Positions 1 to 7,509 of a stretch of 14,568 nucleotides of DNA are shown piece by piece. Numbering within the stretch: the stretch's first letter is position 1; every line of letters starts with the position of its first letter. The position numbers and the translations under genes are program-made. This DNA comes from 43-108 sp001915545. GTDB taxonomy: Bacteria; Bacteroidota; Bacteroidia; Bacteroidales; Bacteroidaceae. The stretch is from contig CABUGV010000058.1 in assembly GCA_902491215.1 (NCBI GenBank), positions 1 through 14,568 on the forward strand. The letters are read 5' to 3'. The notes under the pieces are model-generated. The model saw only the letters and a list, made by a program, of their open reading frames with translations, had not been told where the DNA came from and ran no database searches.

Positions 1-33
1 TGCTGCATATCGCTGCCATAAAATTATTTTTGA

Positions 34-228
34 ATAAAATTTAAACAGATTCTTAGAAAATCATACAAGTATACTCCAGAAAGTGAAGTTACTTCTGAAG
101 GATGGGTTTCGTATGCAACAGGACAGCTTCCTAGTTGGGCAACAAATATTGGTGCTCAGCATAAATACACCGCAGAAACCGGACGCGACGTTACATGTTT
201 TGCCGGTTGGTCGCAGCAGTACGATATA
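34..228 (+). other. Upstream in-frame coding remnant of the first gene, no start codon
   Basis: The frame of the 229-2019 gene stays open back to a TGA at 31-33, with a TAA at 19-21 before that, but this stretch has no ATG, GTG or TTG. From about base 61 the translation is clearly protein-like (SYKYTPES, then TSEGW about ten codons further on) and reads as the start of the galactose-binding-like module whose remainder lies after 229. Bases 1-60 are very AT-rich and show no coding character or signal peptide in any frame. The gene is therefore either cut by a frameshift or other lesion near 46-62, or joined here to unrelated sequence. If one C were missing at 62, frame 2 would read LENPYKYTP, a plausible module start, but that frame also meets a stop at 35-37. 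Confidence 0.6.
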
Positions 229-2019
229 ATGGAAGTGTATCAGGACATAGACAGTTTGCCTGAAGGAAAATATCAGGTTGAATGCGATGGATTCACAGAA
301 CTTGGAAAGGTTTACAAGCAACGTGCTTTTGCCACATCTGGAGGTGTAACAGTATCAGATTTTGCCACAGAGGCTATGAGTGGAGCATGGGAAACATTTA
401 AGACAGATCCGATTGTTGTTTTCAATGGCAAATTGCGTCTTGGCTTCTCTACAGAATCTTCAATAGAAGGTGGAACTGCAGGATGGTATATAGTAACAGG
501 CTTCAAACTTAAATATTGTGGAGAATTCACTGATGACGATATCAAGGAACTTTTCCGAATTAAGCTTGACGACTGCAAGGCACTTTGCGACACAATGATG
601 TTTAAGGGTGACCGTGCCGTGCTTGGCGATACAATTTCCAAATACCAGAATTCCACAGATATCGACGCAATGAAACAGGCTATTGAAGCTTTGTCTGATG
701 CACAGATTGAGGCAGAAAAGTCTGCATCCAAGCAGGTTGAGGTAAAGAATGGCATTTGGAGTGAATTGACAGATTCCATTTCACAAAGCACTGTGTTTAC
801 AGGTGATTATGCTGAAATGATAAGCAATATCTGTGATTGCATGAATGGAGCTGTCAATGCCGATGATGCTGTTTATACTCAGATGGACAGTCTTCAGAAT
901 ATATTGTACAGAGTTCGAGATAATTATTTGCCTGTTCTCTATCAGGCCAGAAACACGTTTGTCGATGATGTAACAGCCAAGAATATTTTGGAAGACAATA
1001 TTGACAGGCAAATGTCTCATCTTACAGAAACAGATGAATTGCCTAGTACGGATACATTAGATAAGTATGTCGGTGAACTTCAGATAGCTATGAAGCAATG
1101 TAAGGCGGCTGATCTTTACAAATCTGGCACTCGTGATTTTACATCATTGATTGTCAATCCGGGAATTGACAATTCATCAAACACATCAATACCTGAAGGT
1201 TGGAACGTATATAGAATTGGTGCCGGAAATTCCAACTATACAAGTTCAGGACAGCAGGTCGATGGAAATCCAAATGGATGCTATCTTGACGGCTGGCATC
1301 CGACCAACGGCAATCTTCTGTATAACGGATATCAGACAATTGAATATCTGCCTAACGGCAAATATGAGATGAAGGCAATGGTAAGAACTACGAGCAATCA
1401 TGGAGTTTACCTGTATGCCATAGCTGACAATGATTCTTCTACAACGACTCTCAAGCAGTTGACAATGGAGACCATGAATATCACAGATTTGGGCGGTCCT
1501 AAGAGTTCTACAGGCGAGGACTCTATTGCTACTGTTCACAATCAATATGGTTCGATATTTGCAGAACTGTATAAACGTACGGATGGTGGTGCAAATGCAA
1601 CGGATGCACAGGCCGACACTCTTAATGCCAATGGTGGTATCGGTCATGGCTGGTTCTACGATAAGCTTGAAATCGAAGTCAAGAATCATGTTTTGACAAT
1701 CGGATTTACTTGTGACTCTACATTTACAATGAAGTACGGAGGTGTTCCATTTGAAGGATATTCAATTTCTGCTGACAATTTCACTTTAAGACTTCTTGAG
1801 GAAGGCGACAATTCGGATTGGAACCCTGCTTCCGGAATCATTGATGTCGAAGACTCAGAAAGTGAAGCTCTCAAATATGAGATATATGATGGAACAATCG
1901 TTTCAAACGGCAATATATACAGCATCAACGGTACTCTTATTCCAAACGGGGCTAGAGTTACAGCTGGCATATATATAATCCGACTTGGTGAGCAGACTGT
2001 AAAGGTTTTAGTAAAATAA
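229..2019 (+). CDS. Secreted multi-domain protein with galactose-binding-like modules and sorting-like C-terminal tail (5'-incomplete)
   Basis: I do not recognise a catalytic domain. Residues 1-98 are the rest of a jelly-roll, galactose-binding-like module (LPEGKYQV, then GWYIVTGFKLKY at its end). Residues 100-300 are mostly helical and polar. Residues 303-525 form a second such module (SLIVNPG, GYQTIEYLPNGKY, ISADNFTLRLL). Residues 540-596 resemble a type IX secretion (Por) sorting domain: NIYSINGTLIPNG, then AGIYIIRLGEQTVKVLVK. The next gene, a C10 protease, ends with the same module-plus-tail pattern, so the two are probably related surface or secreted proteins. ATG 229 is the only start available but lies inside the first module, so it is probably not the native start; no signal peptide is visible. 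The role is inferred as sugar- or surface-binding. A strong terminator follows at 2047-2103. Confidence 0.75.
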   Translation: MEVYQDIDSLPEGKYQVECDGFTELGKVYKQRAFATSGGVTVSDFATEAMSGAWETFKTDPIVVFNGKLRLGFSTESSIEGGTAGWYIVTGFKLKYCGEFTDDDIKELFRIKLDDCKALCDTMMFKGDRAVLGDTISKYQNSTDIDAMKQAIEALSDAQIEAEKSASKQVEVKNGIWSELTDSISQSTVFTGDYAEMISNICDCMNGAVNADDAVYTQMDSLQNILYRVRDNYLPVLYQARNTFVDDVTAKNILEDNIDRQMSHLTETDELPSTDTLDKYVGELQIAMKQCKAADLYKSGTRDFTSLIVNPGIDNSSNTSIPEGWNVYRIGAGNSNYTSSGQQVDGNPNGCYLDGWHPTNGNLLYNGYQTIEYLPNGKYEMKAMVRTTSNHGVYLYAIADNDSSTTTLKQLTMETMNITDLGGPKSSTGEDSIATVHNQYGSIFAELYKRTDGGANATDAQADTLNANGGIGHGWFYDKLEIEVKNHVLTIGFTCDSTFTMKYGGVPFEGYSISADNFTLRLLEEGDNSDWNPASGIIDVEDSESEALKYEIYDGTIVSNGNIYSINGTLIPNGARVTAGIYIIRLGEQTVKVLVK

Positions 2020-2046
2020 AAATAACAGTGTAGAAATTCTTTTTTG

Positions 2047-2103
2047 AAACCGGCATTATGCATAATACTGTATTTGGAGTACCGATGCAGATGCCGGTTT
2101 TTT
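2047..2103 (+). terminator. Rho-independent terminator after the first gene
   Basis: A perfect 10-bp stem, AAACCGGCAT (2047-2056) with ATGCCGGTTT (2091-2100), is followed by a run of six T (2098-2103). The 34-base loop holds a second pairing, TGCAT (2059-2063) with ATGCA (2085-2089), which extends the hairpin. It separates the first gene from the C10 protease gene, so the two are probably transcribed independently. Confidence 0.85.
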
Positions 2104-2132
2104 GAACATGATCAGAACATTAAACTGTAAAT

Positions 2133-4580
2133 ATGAAAAAATCCTTATTATTGGCTTTGGCCATAACTACTGCAGGAACGGCATTGTCCGATCCTATTGA
2201 CTTGGAACGGGCAAGAAACATTGCATCGAGATTGACTGAAGACGGTTCGATGCCTAGCTTGGTAAAAAAGGCATCCAGAGCGGAGGCGAAATCAAAATTA
2301 TTGCCTTATTCGTGTAAGGAAACTGCACCTTATTACATATTCAGCAGAGGCACAGGAAAAGGTTTTGTAATTGTGAGCGGAGACGACTGTCTTCCTGAAA
2401 TCCTTGGGTACACAGAAACAGGTGACTATATAGAAGAACAGATGCCTGAGCAACTTATCGCATGGCTTGACATGTATGGAAGTCTGATAGAGGATGCTCA
2501 GATTAAAGGTGCAAAATCTCGGAAAAGCAGAATTGAAGCATTTGGCACTGATGGTTCAGAGAAAAGGGATGTCCCCTACCTCATTAAAACCAACTGGACT
2601 CAGGGATGGCCGTACAACAACAAATGTCCGCAGAATGCAGAGGGCAAACGAGGACTTACAGGATGCGTTGCAACAGCCGGCTCGCAGGTAGTACACTATT
2701 TTGCAAAGGACAATCCTGATACACTTATGGCTGCAACGCCTACTTACAATTACGGTATTCCTGTTACAGAATCTTTTCCTGCCGGTACACCTATTCTTTG
2801 GGACCTGATGACACCTACATGCGACAGTTCTACTCCTGAAGTTGCAAGAGATGCTGTGGCTACATTGATGGCTTGTACGGGTGCAGCAACATGGCTGACT
2901 TGTGGTACAAGCGGAACATCGGGTCAGACAAGCAATCTTCCGAATACATTTTCTAAGTATTACAATCTTTCTGCCAAGTACATGAACAAAAGCAGTGTTT
3001 CTCAATCGCAGTGGGAAGATCTGCTTTATAATGAGCTGGTGGAAGGTCGTCCTATGGTATATCGCGGCAATCAACCTTCAGGTGGAGGTCATGCCGTCGT
3101 AGTCGACGGCTATCAGGCTTCTACAAACCTGTTTCACTTCAATTTCGGTTGGGGTGGCCAAGGAAACGGATATTATACTGTTGATGACGAAACCGGTATG
3201 AACGGTTACAGTTCTCAGCAAGGAGCTGTATATGATATCCGCCCTGAGAAGCAGAATCTTCGTGGTTCTATTTCTGTAGACAAACGTTTTTATGCATACA
3301 GAACCAAAACCATCGATTTGAGAATCGAGAATCGTGGAACACTCGACTACAGCGGTATATATCTTTTTGCCAAAAATACATTTGTAAAACCTTTGGGAAC
3401 ATACGGAGCTCAAGGAAAAGACATTGCTACAGTTATTCCTGCCGACGGAGAGTCGTATGAAATGAGTTTGGACGTTAAGATGTCAAAGCCAGGAAAAACA
3501 TATCTGTTTCTGACAGACAAGAATTGCAATATCATAGCAGTTGATTCTGTCACAGCCGAGGAACCAGATACGCATCTTGAGTTTGTTGACTTGTCTGTTT
3601 ATGGAAGCTTGGATAAAGAACAGATTGGAGGTGAAGATTATACAGTTGTATACAACAATAAGGCCACAGGTCTGTTGACATTGCGCAACAACGGTACGGT
3701 TTCGTTTGACGGAATGCCTCGAATCAAAGTGTATTCAAGCAAGGACGAAGGAAAAACTTTCTCTTATGTCGGCTATAAGTCTGCAAGTGCTGAAATTGAA
3801 GCAGGCGAGACTGTAACCTTGGAATTCAATATTTCGAACAATTCTTCATGCCCTATTGAGCCAGGTATTCCACATTATGTGGTGTTGGAACCTGAAATAA
3901 GGGGCATAAACGAAACTGTAGAAATTGAAGTAGCTTCGGAAGATACTGTTGCCAGATTCATTATCAGAGATTCTGACTTGGAAGCAAGCGGATATGAAAA
4001 CCGAACATTGAAGCTTAAGGGCAAATGGGATCCTGCAAAGTTCACATCGTTGGCCGAAAAGCGCGATTATGCTGATGCTGTCGGATATGATTTGACAGAA
4101 GTCGAAGGTATAGATTCCATATTCGGCATCAGTAAGGATAATGTTCTCTATTATGTTTCTGATGATTCAAAGGCTAAGGGTGTGAATGTTGTTCGAGTAA
4201 ATGAAAACGGTATGGCTAGCTGTAACGCTCTGCAGTTGGCCTCCGGCTCAGACTTTATTCCTGCTTTTGATTTCACAGCAGAAACAGCATCTTTCAAGAT
4301 GGAAGTACAGCCGGGAAGATGGCAGATGGTAATGCTTCCGTTCGATGCTGAAGTTCCAAATGGAATGATTGCAAGAAAAGTTTTGTCGCATTCCACACTT
4401 ACTGGCATATTGAGCAAGACTCAGGACATAGATTCTATAGAGGCTGGTACTCCTGCTCTCGTTATGGCGACGGACAGAATGTTTGAATTGTGTGCTGATG
4501 ATGTTCTTGTAAACACTGATGCAGAGAATTCCGGCGACACTGCTTTCATAGGAACTCATGTGAATATGCCAACTAGATAA
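2133..4580 (+). CDS. C10-family cysteine protease (streptopain/interpain-like), N-terminal part of a frameshifted gene
   Basis: Secreted cysteine protease precursor. Residues 1-19 form a Sec signal peptide (MKKSLLLALAITTAGTALS). Residues 20-125 match the C10 propeptide/Spi inhibitor region (YYIFSRGTGKGFVIVSGDD). The protease domain spans about 148-372: TNWTQGWPYN carries the oxyanion-hole Gln157, GCVATA the catalytic Cys178, GGGHAVVVDGY the catalytic His320, and FNFGWGGQGNGYY the conserved Trp340. Ig-like regions follow, then a domain with GRWQMVMLPFD that is cut off by TAA 4578-4580. Dropping one base near 4575 continues this domain into the 4597-5634 frame (THVNMPT-DKAFVVNMDETQ), so this is one gene of about 1166 codons. 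The catalytic part is complete and could still give an active protease, but it would lack the C-terminal sorting-like tail. Confidence 0.93.
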   Translation: MKKSLLLALAITTAGTALSDPIDLERARNIASRLTEDGSMPSLVKKASRAEAKSKLLPYSCKETAPYYIFSRGTGKGFVIVSGDDCLPEILGYTETGDYIEEQMPEQLIAWLDMYGSLIEDAQIKGAKSRKSRIEAFGTDGSEKRDVPYLIKTNWTQGWPYNNKCPQNAEGKRGLTGCVATAGSQVVHYFAKDNPDTLMAATPTYNYGIPVTESFPAGTPILWDLMTPTCDSSTPEVARDAVATLMACTGAATWLTCGTSGTSGQTSNLPNTFSKYYNLSAKYMNKSSVSQSQWEDLLYNELVEGRPMVYRGNQPSGGGHAVVVDGYQASTNLFHFNFGWGGQGNGYYTVDDETGMNGYSSQQGAVYDIRPEKQNLRGSISVDKRFYAYRTKTIDLRIENRGTLDYSGIYLFAKNTFVKPLGTYGAQGKDIATVIPADGESYEMSLDVKMSKPGKTYLFLTDKNCNIIAVDSVTAEEPDTHLEFVDLSVYGSLDKEQIGGEDYTVVYNNKATGLLTLRNNGTVSFDGMPRIKVYSSKDEGKTFSYVGYKSASAEIEAGETVTLEFNISNNSSCPIEPGIPHYVVLEPEIRGINETVEIEVASEDTVARFIIRDSDLEASGYENRTLKLKGKWDPAKFTSLAEKRDYADAVGYDLTEVEGIDSIFGISKDNVLYYVSDDSKAKGVNVVRVNENGMASCNALQLASGSDFIPAFDFTAETASFKMEVQPGRWQMVMLPFDAEVPNGMIARKVLSHSTLTGILSKTQDIDSIEAGTPALVMATDRMFELCADDVLVNTDAENSGDTAFIGTHVNMPTR

Positions 4581-4596
4581 GGCGTTTGTTGTAAAT

Positions 4597-5634
4597 ATGG
4601 ATGAGACCCAGTATTTTGAACCTGCCGAAACCGGTACTATTATTCCTGCCATGGGCGGATATTTCTTTGACGAAAAGACCACAAGACGATTCAAGGTTGC
4701 ATCATCTGCATCGCTCGATCCTGCATATCAGGTGCTTGGAGAAACAATTTCGAAATGTACGGATATTCAGGAAGAATATGAAGATATCCTGACAGATGAG
4801 GCTTTGGCAGAAGTGTGTGATTCAATAAGTACTGCAAAGACGGTATTCTCAGAAAGAAATATTGGAAAAGGTACTGATGTCGAAAAGTATGCCGACTCGC
4901 TCTATGCTTTTGTCATGCAGAGCAGATTCAGCCTGATGCCGGAAACTCAGGTTTATATAGATTGTACGGATATGATTGTCAATCCATCGTTTGAAACACG
5001 CAATACTTCCGGTTGGGAGGCTGAATCTGAGGCAACGGTAAAGGCCTGCACCAATTTCCCGTATAAGGCTGTAGGAGCAGATGGAGGATACGCTCTCTAC
5101 AATATAAATTATGAGGATTCTACAGGAACAGAAATCAGTCAGACACTGAGAAATATGCCTGAAGGAAACTACCGATTGACAGCTATGCTGGGAACGGACG
5201 GGGAACACACTGTCGCTCTTTATGCCGGCGGGAGAGAATCTGTCGTTCAGACACATAAATATGGTGAATACTACCTTAGAGAGGCTGTAGTCGATAGTAT
5301 TGAGGTGGGATCTGACGGTATACTTCAGATAGGAGTCAGACCTATGGGACGCTGGTATAAGGCTGACGATTTCAGGCTTGTGTATATGGGCAACAAAACC
5401 GGTACAACAACAGGTTGGGACCGCGTCGAGAGTGATATCGTAAACGAAGAACCTGTCAAGGCTTACGGTGGCAAGAACAGCATACGCGTTGTATGTTCTG
5501 AAAATACCAATGTCAGAATCTACAGCTTGTCTGGACAGATGATTTATTCGGCCGACGTTGATGGTGAATATACATTCACAGGCCTTAATAAAGGCATCTA
5601 TATAGTTAACGGCTGTAAGGTTGTTGTTTATTAA
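4597..5634 (+). CDS. C-terminal part of the frameshifted C10 protease: galactose-binding-like module and sorting-like tail
   Basis: This is the downstream piece of the protease gene, one base out of frame with it. Its frame is open from 4564, before the nominal ATG at 4597, and the upstream residues DKAFVVN complete the domain begun in the protease, so it is probably not a separate gene. Residues 1-30 finish that domain (GTIIPAMGGYFF). Residues 35-125 are helical. Residues 126-265 form a galactose-binding-like module (DMIVNPSFE, MPEGNYRLTAML, RWYKADDFRLVYMG). The last 50 residues resemble a type IX secretion sorting domain (VRIYSLSGQMIY, then LNKGIYIVNGCKVVVY). No signal peptide or promoter is visible for independent expression. 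A hairpin terminator follows at 5654. Confidence 0.8.
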   Translation: MDETQYFEPAETGTIIPAMGGYFFDEKTTRRFKVASSASLDPAYQVLGETISKCTDIQEEYEDILTDEALAEVCDSISTAKTVFSERNIGKGTDVEKYADSLYAFVMQSRFSLMPETQVYIDCTDMIVNPSFETRNTSGWEAESEATVKACTNFPYKAVGADGGYALYNINYEDSTGTEISQTLRNMPEGNYRLTAMLGTDGEHTVALYAGGRESVVQTHKYGEYYLREAVVDSIEVGSDGILQIGVRPMGRWYKADDFRLVYMGNKTGTTTGWDRVESDIVNEEPVKAYGGKNSIRVVCSENTNVRIYSLSGQMIYSADVDGEYTFTGLNKGIYIVNGCKVVVY

Positions 5635-5653
5635 GAAAGATGTGTGTTGAAAG

Positions 5654-5698
5654 AATTCCGAGGGCTCGCGTCATATAATACGAGCCCTCGGAATTTTT
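5654..5698. terminator. Strong bidirectional terminator between convergent genes
   Basis: A perfect 15-bp inverted repeat, AATTCCGAGGGCTCG (5654-5668) and CGAGCCCTCGGAATT (5681-5695), with a 12-base loop. On the plus strand it runs into five T (5694-5698), ending the C10 protease transcript. On the minus strand the stem is followed by TTCTTT, a weaker U-tract, so it may also stop the converging beta-helix gene that ends at 5754. Confidence 0.85.
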
Positions 5699-5869
5699 CT
5701 TTCGGGCGCTCGCAATTCTTTCGTTGGAGTACCGTGCCTATTATTGCGAAGTATTATCGTTCCATTGCTCCTACGTCAATTCCATTGGCTTTGGGAACGC
5801 GTTTGCCGGAGATGTCTCTGAATCCGTGGTTTTCAATTTCAATACCTTTGTCTATGCAAGGTGAATTTT

Positions 5870-6931
5870 TCAATAGTTTGTATGCCGACAGGTGTTTGAT
5901 GTGCATTTGCTGTTTTCAGGATTTTTCAGAAGCGGATTTTCTGTGATTGCCGATTTGTCGTCAGGAAGAGCTTTCCAATTGCCGTAATAGCAGTTGTTTT
6001 TGAAGATTCCGCGTTTCTGATTCTGCACGGACATTTCCGAGTTAGGTCCGGTCATGAAGATGTTGTTTGCGAAAGTTGCATTTGGGACAATAAATGAGTT
6101 GCCGTCGTTGATGTAGAAAGTGTTGTTGTGGATGACGTTGTTTTCGTTTTTGTCGCCTACACAGAAAAGAACATGGTTGCGGTCGTTGTGGCTGATATTG
6201 TATCTGGCCACATTGTCTGATGCTGTCTGCATGATGAGCAGGAAACCTCCTTCATTGTTGCAGCTGTAGTTGTATTGCAGAATATTGTTCTTGCAGTTGA
6301 AATCGAAATCAAAAGCCATTCCGTCATTGTTGTATTCCTGTTTTTTGCAGTCGTAGACAGAATTAAACTGCATGATGCTGTTGTCGCAGTGGTGCAGCCA
6401 TATAGCTGCGGAACTTGGGTTATAGTTCCTTCCATATTTGGGGTCGCCTGTTTTCAGACAGCATCGTCTGACAGTGTTCTTTTCGACAAGTGCACCGTTT
6501 GAACCAAGTATGATTATGGCATCGCCACCGATATCTTCAATGTTGTTGTTTCTCACTACTACGTTTCTTGATTGTATCAGTCCCGGTGTGAATTGACTTT
6601 TCGGACCTGTTCCTGCTGTTGTCCATACGAGGATACCGTTTCGGTCGGAACCGTATATGTGATTGTTCTGAATAAGCACATCGCTGAAACCGGTTTTAAG
6701 GCCTATGCTGTCGTTCCATCCAGGAATGCCTACCCATATAGCACAACTTTCATAAAGTTTTATAGATCCCCAATTATTTCGTACGGTGCAGTTTTCTATT
6801 ACTATATGCTTGAGTACTTTTGAGGATTTGACAGCTTGTACATGTATGCCTCCTACTGCTTCATTCGGTTTGCTAGTACCTCCGTCAATCTCAAGATTGC
6901 GTATTTCCCAGTATTCCTGGTCTCTGAGCAT
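5870..6931 (-). CDS. Main open frame of the broken beta-helix gene
   Basis: This 353-aa frame holds the parallel beta-helix body: repeated short turns such as VVVRNNNIEDIGGDAIII, ALVEKNTVRRC and NVIHNNTFYIND, with Asn ladders typical of pectate-lyase-fold proteins. The nominal start Met is internal to the real protein, because the same frame runs open upstream to about 7133 with matching sequence. The last residues (NTCRHTNY) are out-of-frame read-through after the lesion near 5895. By itself the piece lacks a signal peptide and the native C-terminus. Confidence 0.75.
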   Translation of the reverse strand: MLRDQEYWEIRNLEIDGGTSKPNEAVGGIHVQAVKSSKVLKHIVIENCTVRNNWGSIKLYESCAIWVGIPGWNDSIGLKTGFSDVLIQNNHIYGSDRNGILVWTTAGTGPKSQFTPGLIQSRNVVVRNNNIEDIGGDAIIILGSNGALVEKNTVRRCCLKTGDPKYGRNYNPSSAAIWLHHCDNSIMQFNSVYDCKKQEYNNDGMAFDFDFNCKNNILQYNYSCNNEGGFLLIMQTASDNVARYNISHNDRNHVLFCVGDKNENNVIHNNTFYINDGNSFIVPNATFANNIFMTGPNSEMSVQNQKRGIFKNNCYYGNWKALPDDKSAITENPLLKNPENSKCTSNTCRHTNY

Positions 6932-7100
6932 CAGTACGTAGCCGGATTTCTCGCCCTGTGATATATAAGGAAGTGGCCCGCGTCCGTAGTTGCCTATACA
7001 TATAGGTTGTCCTTCAACTCCTGAACCTTTTGGACGGAGCTGTCCTGTCCATCGGCAACCGGATTTGAACAGAATTTTGTCGCCAGGCTTGAATTCTGCA

Positions 7101-7280
7101 TCATTGACTCTGTCGATGCTTTTCCATGCTTGCTTTTTTTGTTAGTCCGCTGTTTGCATCGGAACCGTTTTCTGAGTCAACATAATAGACCGATCCTGCA
7201 TGAGTATCGGTCAAACTCTTGCTCTCAACCAAATGAATGGAGATGATGCACAAAAGAATAAATGAAAGAATCTTTCTCAT
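7101..7280 (-). CDS. N-terminal fragment of the broken beta-helix gene (signal peptide)
   Basis: A 59-codon frame from the probable true start ATG (7278-7280). It encodes the Sec signal peptide and the beginning of the mature protein (VYYVDSENGSDANSGLTKK), then runs out of frame after the poly-A7 tract (KASMEKHRQSQ) to TGA at 7101-7103. Removing one A restores TKKQAW and joins the body frame. Confidence 0.65.
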   Translation of the reverse strand: MRKILSFILLCIISIHLVESKSLTDTHAGSVYYVDSENGSDANSGLTKKASMEKHRQSQ

Positions 7281-7478
7281 AATAAATTACATTTTGGTTT
7301 AGGTAAATAGTGATTATATAATATTTTGATTTGTCTTCAGCAAAATCTATGCAAATATGCGAATTTTTGATGATAAAAGAATAGTGGGATAAAGTTTGTT
7401 ACTGTATTTGATGAATAATGAGGTTGTTCTAATGTATAATAAATGTTTACCTATAGGACATTTCTGACATTAATATGC

Positions 7479-7486
7479 TAATTTTG
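7479..7486 (+). promoter_or_regulatory. Bacteroidetes -7 promoter element for mazG
   Basis: TAATTTTG fits the Bacteroidetes TAnnTTTG -7 consensus exactly. Transcription would begin near 7492, downstream of the GTG at 7489 that could otherwise extend the gene, so the ATG at 7510 is the better start. I see no clear -33 TTTG at the usual spacing. Confidence 0.6.
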
Positions 7487-7509
7487 CAGTGTATTTAAAA
7501 GCAAGATTT

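Larger units (their letters stand above)
5754..7280 (-). pseudogene. Secreted right-handed beta-helix (pectate-lyase-like) protein, gene interrupted by two frame lesions
   Basis: Reading from ATG 7278-7280 gives a signal peptide (MRKILSFILLCIISIHLVES) and YYVDSENGSDANSGL, a typical start of secreted beta-helix carbohydrate-active proteins. In the poly-A7 tract (plus-strand T7, 7134-7140) the frame shifts: the start frame stops at 7101-7103, while the frame one base over continues as QAWKSIDRVNDAEFKPGDKI through IGNYGRGPLPYI into the body. The body has many PbH1-like turns rich in Asn. Near 5895 a second, opposite shift is needed: the body frame stops at 5870-5872, but the next frame gives HLSAYKLLKNSPCIDKG and a natural end GIDVGAMER, stop 5754-5756. 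The two shifts cancel, and the span is exactly 509 codons. Substrate unknown; pectin or another plant polysaccharide is a guess from the fold. Confidence 0.85.

Noticed and set aside
2074..2084. TTGGAGTACCG occurs both here and at 5724-5734, in two intergenic regions
   Set aside because: An 11-base match within 14.5 kb is expected by chance many times over, and the flanks differ.
4565..4582. Programmed +1 frameshifting joining the two protease pieces
   Set aside because: The site (ACT AGA TAA) does not resemble the known RF2-type CTT TGA C signal, and no Shine-Dalgarno-like stimulator or obvious downstream structure is visible. A mutation or sequence error is simpler.
5644..5946. Plus-strand open frame of 100 codons
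   Set aside because: It overlaps the terminator and runs antisense to the 3' end of the beta-helix gene. The composition is that of a shadow frame, and the minus strand gives a family-like ending instead.
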